From positions 1-22,332 of the IMG/VR virus record IMGVR_UViG_3300007539_000257: DNA of 22,332 nucleotides. One strand, given 5' to 3'. Under the pieces are notes generated by a model. The model made no database searches and had not been told where the DNA came from. It saw only the letters and a program-made list of their open reading frames with translations. Source of the stretch: a virus. Positions 1-9,398 of this stretch are shown in pieces. The position numbers and the translations under genes were made by a program. Every line of letters begins with the position of its first letter. Position 1 is the first letter of the stretch.

Positions 1-6
1 AGCCAT
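1..6 (-). CDS. Probable first codons of the next gene, cut by the window edge
   Basis: Downstream of the 77-codon gene the minus strand has a purine-rich AAAGGG followed by two closely spaced in-window ATG codons, at 10-8 and 6-4. The ATG at 6-4 lies 7 bases after the GGG, which is a normal Shine-Dalgarno spacing, and would begin Met-Ala. The ATG at 10-8 is only 3 bases away and would begin Met-Asn-Gly. I chose the first of these for its spacing. Only two codons are visible, so nothing can be said about the product. Its tight spacing to the previous stop suggests it belongs to the same late structural operon. Confidence 0.3.
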
Positions 7-13
7 TCATCTA

Positions 14-19
14 CCCTTT
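14..19 (-). promoter_or_regulatory. Shine-Dalgarno-like AAAGGG for the gene leaving the window at the left edge
   Basis: On the minus strand, AAAGGG is followed by ATG codons 3 and 7 bases downstream. It is the clearest ribosome binding site in the window, since the other internal gene starts lack a good one. It sits between the stop of the 77-codon gene (23-21) and the next start. Confidence 0.35.
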
Positions 20-20
20 A

Positions 21-254
21 TTAACTATTTAGTTTCTGCACTATGGTGGATAACATATCTTTGATGTCACCAATATCACTTTTTACATTGTCCAGTTCTT
101 CTTTCATTTTGTCAAATTCTTCACTTTTTTCTTCCATAGTCTTTTTTCTGGATATATAAGACTCATATTCATGTTTATTCTTATTGATAATAGCGGAGGA
201 ATAAGGGTCTCGATAGAGACCCGACATTCCTTCAACTGGAATTAAATTATCCAT
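21..254 (-). CDS. Small conserved phage protein with C-terminal coiled coil (77 aa)
   Basis: This 77-residue protein has an N-terminal segment with the motif LIPVEGMSGLYRDP followed by SAIINKN and a Tyr-rich stretch (EYESYI). Residues about 35-77 are rich in Glu, Lys and Asp with heptad-spaced Met, Leu, Val and Ile, so a coiled coil is likely. From memory, small proteins with the LYRDP...AIIN pattern plus a coiled-coil tail recur in T4-like cyanophages and related marine myoviruses, usually as hypothetical or virion-associated proteins. Its function is unknown to me. The start is fixed by a TAATG overlap with the stop of the DUF4815 gene. There is no Shine-Dalgarno sequence at a useful distance, so translation probably depends on coupling. 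Given its place in the baseplate operon, a small structural or chaperone role is an inference only. Confidence 0.8.
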   Translation of the reverse strand: MDNLIPVEGMSGLYRDPYSSAIINKNKHEYESYISRKKTMEEKSEEFDKMKEELDNVKSDIGDIKDMLSTIVQKLNS

Positions 255-256
255 TA
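252..256 (-). other. TAATG stop/start overlap (translational coupling)
   Basis: The TAA stop of the 2515-codon gene (256-254) shares its last A with the ATG of the 77-codon gene (254-252). The nearest purine-rich stretch upstream (GAGG) is about 18 bases from the ATG, which is too far for a normal ribosome binding site. Termination-reinitiation is therefore the simplest way for the small gene to be translated. Confidence 0.6.
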
Positions 257-3200
257 TGCAAGTGCAATGCCTCTGAGTTCTTTGATAATAGGAGGTTGAG
301 ACTGATCTGTTCCAACCATATCAATTTTAATTTGGAACTTAGTAAATGGTGGCAGAGTTCTGGAATTAAATCTATAATCTTTAAACTCTGTTCCGATACT
401 AGGAGTAACAAGGTTGTCAGGTTGACCATTGCTATTTGAAACGTTAATCACTTTACCATTTTGGTCAATGTTTGAATATCCTGGGAACAATTCAAAGTTT
501 TGATTAATACTATCTTCGGTTGAACCCTCAGAAATAATCTTATAGAAAGCTCTGATATCAGAACTTGGTCTTCTATAAGCAGCAAACTCAAGTAAGATTT
601 GAGTTGCTGGATTTTCAAGAACAATGACCTTAGAAACATAGGTTGCGGAACAAGGATCCTGACCTGTGATGTCTACTCTATCATCCGTTGCAAAGTTACT
701 CACTGGGTTATTGATTCTATTGGTGGTAGTAATTACACTTACGCGATCCAAATCAATAACGGGAGATACGTCACGATTAGTACTTGACATAGTAACTTCA
801 AATGTCATTGACTTATTGCCAGGTAGAGTTGAAAGTTTTTCTCTTTCATTAATCTTAGAGGCAATCATTCTTGGATTGGTCAGATGATTCTGACCAGCGA
901 TGTCAATTGATTCGAATCCACGATCAACGAATGACTCTTCTTGGCCACCAATACTGGTTGCAGTAATTGTTCTGACTCTTGCAGCAACAGAAGTTCCTGG
1001 AGGTGTCATCGTTTGGATGTTTGGAGTCAGAGTTTCAAATTGAATGTTTTGTGTAGCCTTAACATTCAATCCACCACTGCGTTTGGTCGATGTGAAGAAT
1101 CTATCCGATAAAGTTCCGCCACTTCTATCCGTTCCATTACTATTCATATCGACTTTGATGTGATAATAATCGAGATCCTTTGCATTTGGAACTGTGACTG
1201 CGGGATTATTCATATTATGATTTCGGTTAATTCTTCTAAGAGAAACACCACCGAATTCATACTTTCTAACTTCTGTGCCTGATGGATATGTAAATGAGTT
1301 GGTATTGTCAACACCTCTAGTAGTAATACCAGTGATTGTTCCGGATCCAGTTCCTGTATAGGAAATAATCTCATTACCAATTTTCAGATATCCGTAGTTG
1401 GTAGTTCCAACTCCAACACCTTCAAATGTGTCGAAGTTTGATGAGGCCACAACAGAAATGTCTGCGGTAGAATCATTTGTATAGTCTGCAGTTAGTGTTG
1501 TTATGGGTACATCAGATTCAACACCAGAGATAGTTACAAAGTTGTTGAAAGCGTGCATTCCGTGAGCACGATGATTTACCTTGAAGTGTAATCCGTCATT
1601 TGTAGAATCAACATCGAAAGTGTTGATTGTGCAACCATTTCCAACAACTGCAATTGTTGATCCATTATTATAGGTAATGGTTCCAACACCAGTTACGAAT
1701 GATCCTTGAATGTTATCCAGAATCAACGTGTTGGTTGATGTAATAATACCAACGGCCAAGACAGCACCACTTCCATTTCCAAGTCCAAGTGTTCCGACTC
1801 CAACGGTATCACCAGCAGCAAAGTTCTTACCACCATTGGTAACAGATACTGCAGAGATTTGTCCGTTGTTAACAGTTACATTACCGACCATTCCAGATCC
1901 AGATCCAGTAAGTGTTGGGAGTGGAACATTAGAATAAACAAGACTTCCACTTGATGGAGTATATCCAACACCAGCATTAATGATACTAAATGTATCAGAA
2001 CCAACACTTGCGATACCAGCAGTGTTGATCAAAGTTGCAGAAGCGTAGAGATTACCATCTTGTGTAATGGTTACACCTGGAACAAGTCCTGCTGGAGTAG
2101 CAAAAGTTGTTCCAAGACCAACTACAGCTCTTCTTGACAGAATTTCAATTGGGTTGGGGGGAAGTTTAATAATTTGATTATTACCTTCACCAAGATCTGG
2201 GTTGAAGAATCTAGCGGCACCAGGAGTGGTATCAAACTGAGCCTTATAGAGGGTAAACTTCAGGTCTTCATATTGGCTTGGATCCCAAGTTGTACCGTTC
2301 TGTGATTTGAACAGTGAACCAAGATATGGTTGTTGGCTGATGAGAACCTGTTGTTCATCTGGCAGATTTGCAGTTGAGATGTCAATCTCACCCATTCTTG
2401 AAATCCAAGCATTGTAGTTCTCGGATGGAGTTACAAGTACGATAGCATACTCTTGTTCACCACTCAGATAAACTGGAGAATCGAATGTAAATCTAGTTGG
2501 AATTGAAGCATCTTCAGATACATTAACCTCTGAAGGTTCCTTGACAACAATACTGAAAGGAAGAATCTTAGATGTAGGAAGACCTGTTTCTACAGTTCTA
2601 ACCTGCATTGTCAGAGGAAGCTCTTCGTCTTTATCTCTCAGATAAACATCTACGGATGTAATAAACGCACCGGTGGTTTCATCAACTCTAAATGTTTGTG
2701 CCAGAGGGTCATAATACTGAACACCAGTTGCAGTTACTTCTTCTTCACCAACCGCCGCAGTAATTCTATTTTGAATAATTCTTTGATCCTGTACGGTCAA
2801 TCTTTCAATCTGTGGAACTTTGATGCTCAAAACATTCTCTTGGACAGTCTGTAATTCACCTTGAGCATAGAAGTTGGATTCTGCAGAACCAGTTACAGTT
2901 CCTCCAACCAAAGAGTTGGTTGAACTTGTAGTCAGTCTCAGTGTCTTGGTTCCAGTCTCCCATCTTGGGTTAGCCGAAACATTTGGATTTGGAATGTTGA
3001 AAGAACCTCTAAGGTTACCAAGAGAGTCTGTGATAAGTCTTAGATTTGAAATAGTAGCCTGTGCACCACTGGTCTGTCCCTGAAGTTTCATTCCATTTTG
3101 AACATAACCAAAGAATCCACCTTGAACCTGTGTTGCGAGACTAAATGTGTCTACGTTTAACAGAGTTGATGAAGTTGAATATACTGTAGAAATTCCAGCA

Positions 3201-6200
3201 GCATTAACGTAAGGATTTACGCCATAAACACTAGTTGGTGCGTTATATGGGCCATCTTTATGATTTGGCGAAGCAAGTCTAAAGGCAAAAGATGCTGGAG
3301 ATCCATCGGAAAGTTCCTGTGGAGTATATCCAAATACAGTTTCTCCAGTCTGGAACAAACCAGAATCCATCGCAACTTCGAGAAGTTTTGGAGTTACGTA
3401 ATTTGTAACATCGACACCATCGAAGAATGCATAGAATCTAGTTCTGGGTTTCATTCTTGTAGAAATGAGTTCGATATTTCTCGATCTCATATAGGGAATA
3501 ATATCCCTACTGACAAGTCTATCTCCCAAAGACTCTTGATCTTCTGTTGGAGTTACTTTAAACTGAATTCCTTCTCTGGATTGTTGTGTAGTAATTTCAG
3601 TATCTTGGAATTCTTGTCTACGTGTAACAGTTACGTCATCAATTACAGCTTCACCCGTACCAGCCCATCTACCATTTCTTGCAACAGTAGCATTAAAGTC
3701 AGCAATTCTCTGAATTTGTAGATTACTAATGTCTTGTGGAAGATCTTGAGGTCTCATCTGACCCAAGAACTCTGTGCTGACTTCTGTTCTAAAGGTAACT
3801 CTCTCAGAACTCCAGTTGGTTTCCCAAACACCCCAGTCAACTTCACTCAAACCACTTTGAGTATCGATACCAAGAATAGCGACAGCACTATCATATTCAC
3901 TTGTTCTTCTAATAATATTGGCATCAAGTCTCTTAGTGTCCATCCAGATATCAGAATCTGGATTCAACTTCAAGTCACCCGCATAATAGACGATCAGGAA
4001 TGGGTTGACATTCTCAACTCTAGATGCATAGACCTGAGTGATCATTGGAACTTCTGTGTAATTCAGAGTTACCAATCGTCCGGTTTTCTTGACATTTTGA
4101 CCATCAATGTCACTAACATAATTTAAGTCAAGAGTTGGATTTGCGGTGGTTCCAATTCCAATAACCGATTGAGAACCAATGACCAGATCAATAGCCGTAG
4201 TGTAATGAGATGGTCTTAAATAACCATTCTTTGTATCAATACTTGCAGAGAAGTCTAAGTGTCCAATCTGGTGAGAATCGTGAGACTTAAAGTTGTCAAC
4301 AAAGAATCCAGACTTGAATCTATTCAGACCATTTGCATCAGTAATCTGCAAGTTGGCAGTATCCGATTCAAGAAGTGAAAGTCTGGTATAATATTCTACA
4401 TTTTTAATTCTATCCTCAAGTCTTCCAATATCTGCCATAGTGAAACGTTTATGTTTCGTCTTGGAGATAGTGATATCACTCATACTATAGACATAAGCTC
4501 TAAGATTGATCTTAGCAATCTCTAAAGCGTCTCCAATTGATGGAGGTTCTACTGGGTTATCTGAAGGAACGCCTTGCAGATAGGTAAATTTACCATCTCT
4601 GTCCAAAAACAGTCTGTCTTTTCTTGGTAAGTAATATGTGTAACTTACGATCAGTGATTCATCTGGAACCAAAGGATCTGGAATGCTGCTACCAGAAGAA
4701 GAGAATACTCTTGATCTGAAATCAAATGGTGATAATGTCGATGTAGTATCATATGTACTAACCCTTGGTCTGATATCGATCAGATCACTTGTCAGAGCCT
4801 TATATGATTGATTGATAGGCACCAGTTTTCTGGCATCACTTGAATAACTTGATGCACTAAAGAAGTCTCCATTGTCATCTGAGGTCACAAAGAAGTTCTT
4901 AAATACTACCTTCAATCTATTTGATGGTTCTGGGAAGGTTCTGCCTCTTTCAATGTATGAGAAATCATAATATGTTGGTTTATCATTCACACCCAAAGAA
5001 TATTGATTAGTGACATCTCTATCACCTCTAGTTGTTGCGGCCAGAATTGCAGTAACACCAGAATTTGTACCCTTAACGGTCTCACCCAAAATGAACTGTT
5101 TTTGGTTGAGGGGAACAACACCAACAGTGACAGTATTTGGTTTTTCAACAACCACAGCAACAGCATTACTTTCTAGACCAGTTACTGTTTCGCCTACAAT
5201 TAGATCAGTGTTATTTCCACTAGGTCCGGAGTAACCACCAAGTGTGATGGAGGGCAGATCTGGATCACTGGAATCATTTGACTCATAAACCGCCATCAGT
5301 TGTGCGGCATCAGGAACGTTCAGTGAAATTTTTCTATCTTGAACTCTGGTTCCATAAACTCTACTGTATGTCAGTCCATCATTTAGTGTATTGGTTCCGA
5401 TACCAGATGAGGTAAGTTTGGATCTATCAATGATAATAACATTAGCGTTATTAAGTTTTTTGAGTTTGTTTCTTACAGTACCCTTGAGAACGGTGGCAAA
5501 CAGATTTGCTTTACCACTAGTCTTACTGAGACCGACAAAAGTTACAGTTTTCTTATCAGCAGCCAAAGTCATCTGACTCGAAGTCAGTGGTTCTACAGTG
5601 CCGTCATCATATGAGATAAAGTATCTCTCTTCATCAAATGGTTGGAAGAATAGATTCGAACCAGCATTTGGTGAAGTGAACGAGTTATTAATTACATTAT
5701 TGTCCGAATATTGTTTTCTGAATTGAACTGTAGTGTTGGTTACGTCAAGAGTTTCAAGGTTTTTATGATTGGTGGGAGTTACAAAATTATTCTCACCAAC
5801 ATTAAAACTAGTATTACGAACAATCAAATCATTAACAGAAGTGGATCCTGCAGGAACACCACCTTCACAAACATTAGGAACGGTTGTAATTCCACTTACA
5901 GTTACAAAAGTTCCATCTGTAGCAACTCCTGTAATTCTATTGAAAGTTGGAATTGATTGTCCAGCTCTACTATAACTAATGACACTACCACTTGTTACAA
6001 TACCAGCAAAGTTTGAACCAGCCGCTGTGATGATTCCAGTGTTTCCGCTTGTACTTACTAATTGTAACTCACCAGAAATTAAGTTAGAAAGTCTAGTTCC
6101 ATTGTTTAAAACAATATCTGCTTCGAAAGTAGAAACGCCAACGAAACTACGAAGAGATTTAACGTCATTCAGTCCATAATGAACTGCCTTCGTGATAACT

Positions 6201-7801
6201 CTGCCATCAGAAATTCCATTGATCGTAATTGACTCATCCTTGAGAAACTTTCCAACAGAATCAATAAGTGTAAGTTCTGTGAGGTTTGATCCTCCAGTTA
6301 CCACAAAACCACTAGCACCACTTCTAGAACCCTGAATAACATCAGAGGCTGTTACAGATGTAATAGCAGTCCCTACTGTGAGTTTTGTATATGTTTTGAT
6401 ATCAAATAGTCTTGTCTCATATTGTGATGACTCATTAACATAACTAGCAGCCTGAGCCTTAAAATCATACAGTCTAGCAACACCAATCTCTTCTCCGCCA
6501 GGAGCAACACCAACAGTAGTAAGACCAGCTCTTCTTGTATTCAGAAGAGATACTGTTGCTGTGGTGCCAATTCCAAGACTTGGGGAACCAAAAACATTAT
6601 TAACAAACAGTGGTGAACCTGTGGAGTAACTTACAGATTCTTGCTCAACTTCTGCTGTTGTTCTGGGTTTTTGTACATCAATAAAACTGGAAGCAATCTT
6701 TTCTACATCATAACCTTTTACATACGCTTTACCAGGAGATACCTGGATCAACATCAAATCATCGGAAGGTGTTCCACCTTGTTGGGTCTTCTGCTCCGAT
6801 GTATAAATGCCCTTATTTCCAATCTGATCATTCAGAGACTCTTTGGCAAACAATTCAAATGGTTTTACATAATAGTCTCCAGACTCATCATAAGTTCTGG
6901 CTGCAAGAGTATCTCTGATTAAATTATATTGAGTATCTTTGACGAATGTCTGAAGAATACCACCCTCTACACGAGCAACTTCTACAAAGTTTTGGTCGTT
7001 TCTATCATCGAGGGCTTTTTTGGCAAGATTTACCGAGATTCTAAGTCTATCAGCACCAGGAGCTGAGAAATTAGTAAATCCAGAAGCGTTATCATTTAAG
7101 GAATCATCTTCATCAGCAGTTACAAAGTCCTCCGATACGTTGAAACCAATTCTGTAAGATGGAGTGTTGGAATATTGATCTAAAATCAGAGTTTCACTCT
7201 GAACTTGTACAAAACAACCTCTCAAGAAATATACACCATCACCAACAGACATTGCAGATCCTGTTGATGCTGCACCAAAAGCAATAGTTGAAGCTACTGG
7301 TTCATTGGTCGCAATTACACTCAGTCCATATGCAATATCTCTATCCGTTAAAAGATTTTCCCCATCAAAAAACTTTTCCTGAGAAAAATCATCTAATCCA
7401 GACTTTTCATATTTAATATAAAGAGTAATATTTCCTCTTTCAGAGTCGTCTTCTGTTAAAATCTTCTTAACTGTAGCAGTAACACCAGATCTTGCCCCAG
7501 TCAGTCTAATACCTAAAAGTTTGTCAAGATATAAAGAAACTGGAACACCAAGAAAAGTGGGTTCTAGTTCTATGCATTGGAAGTTATTATCATATGTCAG
7601 GTTACCAGGAATAACCTTCGATCCCTCTTTGAAAAAGTGAGTACCAAATTGTTCAATCTGATTCTGAAGAATCGATTGAAGGGTACTCAGTTCTCTGGCT
7701 TGTACAGGGATACCAGGTTTGAACAGAACACGATAATAGTTCTTATCTTTATCAAAATCGTCAAAGTAAGGATTGACGTTGAGGTTAGTTTCCTGTGGCA
7801 T
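254..7801 (-). CDS. Giant DUF4815-type virion structural protein, probable baseplate/tail-fibre component (2515 aa)
   Basis: The N-terminus is a recognisable DUF4815 start: residues 12-55 carry YFDDFDKDKNYYRVLFKPG, then QARELSTLQSILQNQIEQFG. Family-like blocks continue at about 677-794 and 1050-1154 (YYLPRKDRLFLDRDGKFTYL, then a DIGRLEDRIKNVEYYTRLSL helix). Beaded inserts lie between them, including two GETV-G-SGA modules at about 865-925. Further on are a block with KPRTRFYAFFDGVDVTNYV near 1450, a jelly-roll-like domain starting YYDPLAQTFRVDE (about 1692-1804), two GG-Y modules (about 1935-2000), an HG-type module and a glycine-rich turn module (about 2070-2200), and a C-terminal domain from about 2344. 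DUF4815 proteins occur in phage virions, but their exact function is not established. The gene follows gene 8 after 6 bases and fills the place of T4 genes 9-12, so a peripheral baseplate or fibre role is inferred. No good Shine-Dalgarno sequence is visible, so coupling to gene 8 is likely. Confidence 0.85.
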   Translation of the reverse strand: MPQETNLNVNPYFDDFDKDKNYYRVLFKPGIPVQARELSTLQSILQNQIEQFGTHFFKEGSKVIPGNLTYDNNFQCIELEPTFLGVPVSLYLDKLLGIRLTGARSGVTATVKKILTEDDSERGNITLYIKYEKSGLDDFSQEKFFDGENLLTDRDIAYGLSVIATNEPVASTIAFGAASTGSAMSVGDGVYFLRGCFVQVQSETLILDQYSNTPSYRIGFNVSEDFVTADEDDSLNDNASGFTNFSAPGADRLRISVNLAKKALDDRNDQNFVEVARVEGGILQTFVKDTQYNLIRDTLAARTYDESGDYYVKPFELFAKESLNDQIGNKGIYTSEQKTQQGGTPSDDLMLIQVSPGKAYVKGYDVEKIASSFIDVQKPRTTAEVEQESVSYSTGSPLFVNNVFGSPSLGIGTTATVSLLNTRRAGLTTVGVAPGGEEIGVARLYDFKAQAASYVNESSQYETRLFDIKTYTKLTVGTAITSVTASDVIQGSRSGASGFVVTGGSNLTELTLIDSVGKFLKDESITINGISDGRVITKAVHYGLNDVKSLRSFVGVSTFEADIVLNNGTRLSNLISGELQLVSTSGNTGIITAAGSNFAGIVTSGSVISYSRAGQSIPTFNRITGVATDGTFVTVSGITTVPNVCEGGVPAGSTSVNDLIVRNTSFNVGENNFVTPTNHKNLETLDVTNTTVQFRKQYSDNNVINNSFTSPNAGSNLFFQPFDEERYFISYDDGTVEPLTSSQMTLAADKKTVTFVGLSKTSGKANLFATVLKGTVRNKLKKLNNANVIIIDRSKLTSSGIGTNTLNDGLTYSRVYGTRVQDRKISLNVPDAAQLMAVYESNDSSDPDLPSITLGGYSGPSGNNTDLIVGETVTGLESNAVAVVVEKPNTVTVGVVPLNQKQFILGETVKGTNSGVTAILAATTRGDRDVTNQYSLGVNDKPTYYDFSYIERGRTFPEPSNRLKVVFKNFFVTSDDNGDFFSASSYSSDARKLVPINQSYKALTSDLIDIRPRVSTYDTTSTLSPFDFRSRVFSSSGSSIPDPLVPDESLIVSYTYYLPRKDRLFLDRDGKFTYLQGVPSDNPVEPPSIGDALEIAKINLRAYVYSMSDITISKTKHKRFTMADIGRLEDRIKNVEYYTRLSLLESDTANLQITDANGLNRFKSGFFVDNFKSHDSHQIGHLDFSASIDTKNGYLRPSHYTTAIDLVIGSQSVIGIGTTANPTLDLNYVSDIDGQNVKKTGRLVTLNYTEVPMITQVYASRVENVNPFLIVYYAGDLKLNPDSDIWMDTKRLDANIIRRTSEYDSAVAILGIDTQSGLSEVDWGVWETNWSSERVTFRTEVSTEFLGQMRPQDLPQDISNLQIQRIADFNATVARNGRWAGTGEAVIDDVTVTRRQEFQDTEITTQQSREGIQFKVTPTEDQESLGDRLVSRDIIPYMRSRNIELISTRMKPRTRFYAFFDGVDVTNYVTPKLLEVAMDSGLFQTGETVFGYTPQELSDGSPASFAFRLASPNHKDGPYNAPTSVYGVNPYVNAAGISTVYSTSSTLLNVDTFSLATQVQGGFFGYVQNGMKLQGQTSGAQATISNLRLITDSLGNLRGSFNIPNPNVSANPRWETGTKTLRLTTSSTNSLVGGTVTGSAESNFYAQGELQTVQENVLSIKVPQIERLTVQDQRIIQNRITAAVGEEEVTATGVQYYDPLAQTFRVDETTGAFITSVDVYLRDKDEELPLTMQVRTVETGLPTSKILPFSIVVKEPSEVNVSEDASIPTRFTFDSPVYLSGEQEYAIVLVTPSENYNAWISRMGEIDISTANLPDEQQVLISQQPYLGSLFKSQNGTTWDPSQYEDLKFTLYKAQFDTTPGAARFFNPDLGEGNNQIIKLPPNPIEILSRRAVVGLGTTFATPAGLVPGVTITQDGNLYASATLINTAGIASVGSDTFSIINAGVGYTPSSGSLVYSNVPLPTLTGSGSGMVGNVTVNNGQISAVSVTNGGKNFAAGDTVGVGTLGLGNGSGAVLAVGIITSTNTLILDNIQGSFVTGVGTITYNNGSTIAVVGNGCTINTFDVDSTNDGLHFKVNHRAHGMHAFNNFVTISGVESDVPITTLTADYTNDSTADISVVASSNFDTFEGVGVGTTNYGYLKIGNEIISYTGTGSGTITGITTRGVDNTNSFTYPSGTEVRKYEFGGVSLRRINRNHNMNNPAVTVPNAKDLDYYHIKVDMNSNGTDRSGGTLSDRFFTSTKRSGGLNVKATQNIQFETLTPNIQTMTPPGTSVAARVRTITATSIGGQEESFVDRGFESIDIAGQNHLTNPRMIASKINEREKLSTLPGNKSMTFEVTMSSTNRDVSPVIDLDRVSVITTTNRINNPVSNFATDDRVDITGQDPCSATYVSKVIVLENPATQILLEFAAYRRPSSDIRAFYKIISEGSTEDSINQNFELFPGYSNIDQNGKVINVSNSNGQPDNLVTPSIGTEFKDYRFNSRTLPPFTKFQIKIDMVGTDQSQPPIIKELRGIALA
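1430..2000 (-). repeat. Beaded modules inside the DUF4815 protein shared with its neighbours
   Basis: This stretch encodes two GG-Y modules (INAGVGYTPSSG at about 1970-2000 and VSVTNGGKNF at about 1825-1865). They are followed, toward the C-terminus, by an HG-type module (HRAHGMHAFNNFVTISG, about 1540-1595). The same module types occur in the gp7-like protein and, for GG-Y, in gp8. The 13-mer CCACCATTGGTAA at 1830-1842 recurs exactly at 11275-11287 in the gp7-like gene. Confidence 0.65.
5025..5210 (-). repeat. Tandem GETV-G-SGA modules in the DUF4815 protein
   Basis: Two consecutive copies of one pattern are encoded here: LIVGETVTGLESNAVAVVVE and FILGETVKGTNSGVTAIL. Each is a short strand-rich unit with a Gly-Glu-Thr-Val core. 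Related units are encoded at 14260-14415 in the gp7-like gene and at 8140-8260 in gene 8. Confidence 0.6.
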
Positions 7802-7807
7802 AGTTTT

Positions 7808-9379
7808 TTAGAATTCCAATACGATTTTGATGTCTTCCTTTTGCTGTGTGCTACGTGTGACAGATGCCCTGTTGTCCACGTAGATGATGTCACCACTGTA
7901 TTTTTCAACCTCGGGGTTAGCAGCACCCTTAACAAAACTCATTCCGAGATTATATGTCCTATTATTTATTGAGGTTGATACACCCGGAACTGATGATGTT
8001 CCGAAGTTTGTATCAATATTCAAATTAGTCGAACCACCAAAAACAGTGGTTCCTGCACCAGTTGTGGGGTCTGCAGTAAATCTGAACAGTTTATAACCAT
8101 AAGTAGGAGAAGTATTTGCGGTTCCATCGGTATTGAAACCAGCAAGAGTCTTGTCCTGCCAATACTTCAGAACACCAGTTGTTGAATCCCAACTGATAAC
8201 TCTACCAACAGCAGTAGATCCAATACCAATAGTTTGGGTAATCGTTGCGTCAGCTGCAAAAGTTGCAGTTGTAGAACCAGCACCAGTCAACTTAAGTGCA
8301 TAAGTTGCACTAGCCTTAGACAGAGTTAGTTTGTCACTAGATCCAAACGAGAATGGATCTCTTACAATTCCAATCCTTGAGAATTGGTTACCAGTAACAA
8401 AATCTGGATTAGTGGAATCGTTCTCAAGTCTGGAATAAATTAGAGTTCTATATGATCCAAGTTCTCTATAAATGTCAGCGCCGTGACCGTTTTGTGGGGG
8501 AATAATAACGTTGAAAGATGCATCTGTAGAACCACTTGGGTTTGTTAGTCCAACTGAATTCAGATCTACAGTACCAAAAGTATACTCAGAACCACCGTTG
8601 GTAACTTCTACAGAGTCAATTTTACCAGCAGCGTTGACAACTACGGAACATCTTGCACCCTCACCATCACCTTTAATGGGAACGTTGTTATAAGTGGTAG
8701 CAGTACCATAACCAACACCTCTATTGGTAATGGTAACAATTTTTAACTGACCACTGGTAGCAGCATTATTTCTTACCGCAGCCACATCATTATTTGTTGA
8801 CCAATTTTGGGGAAGAGGAATGAAACTTGTAGAATCAAACTTTACCAAATCACTTGGTTTAATAGTGAACAAATACTTCCAGATGTAACCATCACCAGAA
8901 CTACCAGCAGATCTTGGCTCAAGATCGGTAAACAGAGGTTCGTCAAGTGATGGTCTTCCATCTGGGTTTTCTGGATCAGTTCCATTCTGGAGACAAACAT
9001 AAACTCTGTAGTCAGAGTTCATTACATAGAAGTTTGTATCATACAAGTTTGTCGAACTTGTCTGTGGTGACAAGTTTGATCTTGAATAATCGTGGCGATA
9101 CATCTCATACGTTGTACCAGATGTCCAGGTGATTTTCCTAACAACCCGAACGATATCAGCTGCGTTGATTTTCTTCAACGCAATCATTGTATCCCAATAG
9201 TCGTTCTCTTCATTAAACGAGTCTTTTGGAGCAGGGGGAGTAGTGTCCCAGTTTGTGTCATACTCAGTTGCGTTTGGAAGTCCAACCCAAACATAATAAC
9301 TGTTAGTTGTTGACGCAATTCCTGCTACAAAATTCTCAGAATTCAATATACGAAGTTGATCAGTTATAATAGCTGACAT
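7808..9379 (-). CDS. gp8: Baseplate wedge subunit gp8, enlarged by repeat modules (523 aa)
   Basis: The C-terminus (about 495-523, SGDIIYVDNRASVTRSTQQ then EDIKIVLEF) matches the pattern I recall for T4 gp8 (SGEMIYMENRP... with EEINILFTF). GDGYIWKYLFTI at about 160-172 matches T4 GDGYVWEYLFEI, and FSRIGIVRDPFSF near 330 matches the T4 RQISIITNPLE block. T4 gp8 is a 334-residue wedge protein that binds gp7 and gp10 in the baseplate. This copy is about 190 residues longer. The extra length lies in two places: two GG-Y modules at about 213-276, and about 140 residues before the C-terminal block that include a GRVISWDSTTGVLKYWQ unit at about 373-413. The gene lies 28 bases after the gp7-like gene, as in T4 order 6-7-8. 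It has no clear Shine-Dalgarno sequence, and a CATAAATA late-promoter-like box sits 20 bases upstream of the ATG. Confidence 0.92.
   Translation of the reverse strand: MSAIITDQLRILNSENFVAGIASTTNSYYVWVGLPNATEYDTNWDTTPPAPKDSFNEENDYWDTMIALKKINAADIVRVVRKITWTSGTTYEMYRHDYSRSNLSPQTSSTNLYDTNFYVMNSDYRVYVCLQNGTDPENPDGRPSLDEPLFTDLEPRSAGSSGDGYIWKYLFTIKPSDLVKFDSTSFIPLPQNWSTNNDVAAVRNNAATSGQLKIVTITNRGVGYGTATTYNNVPIKGDGEGARCSVVVNAAGKIDSVEVTNGGSEYTFGTVDLNSVGLTNPSGSTDASFNVIIPPQNGHGADIYRELGSYRTLIYSRLENDSTNPDFVTGNQFSRIGIVRDPFSFGSSDKLTLSKASATYALKLTGAGSTTATFAADATITQTIGIGSTAVGRVISWDSTTGVLKYWQDKTLAGFNTDGTANTSPTYGYKLFRFTADPTTGAGTTVFGGSTNLNIDTNFGTSSVPGVSTSINNRTYNLGMSFVKGAANPEVEKYSGDIIYVDNRASVTRSTQQKEDIKIVLEF
8140..8260 (-). 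repeat. GRVISWD-type module inserted in gp8
   Basis: It encodes TITQTIGIGSTAVGRVISWD followed by TTGVLKYWQDKTLAGF. The core GRVISWDSTTGVLKY parallels GTVVSWNEKTKYLKI in the gp7-like protein (about 14350). T4 gp8 as I remember it lacks this segment, so it is read as an insertion. Confidence 0.6.
8555..8755 (-). repeat. Pair of GG-Y modules inserted in gp8
   Basis: Two units are encoded: VTITNRGVGYGTATTYNNVP and VEVTNGGSEYTFGTVDL. They are separated by a GDGEGARCSVVV strand segment. This is the same (V/I)-x-(I/V)-T-N-G-G-x-x-Y pattern found about fifteen times in the gp7-like protein and twice in the DUF4815 protein. At DNA level, CCACCGTTGGTAA at 8592-8604 differs by one base from the 13-mer shared by the other two genes. 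Confidence 0.7.
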
Positions 9380-9398
9380 TTTGAAAGACTTTTTGTTT

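Noticed and set aside
3260-3721. 153-codon plus-strand open frame
   Set aside because: It lies fully inside the DUF4815 gene on the opposite strand. It has no recognisable domain and no ribosome binding site I could see, and its composition mirrors the real frame. The same applies to the other plus-strand frames, such as 16866-17288, 7577-7972 and 17307-17702.
7802-7807. Terminator or regulatory site between gene 8 and the DUF4815 gene
   Set aside because: The gap is only 6 bases with no hairpin. The other gaps (19 and 28 bases) also show no stem-loop with a T run on the minus strand.
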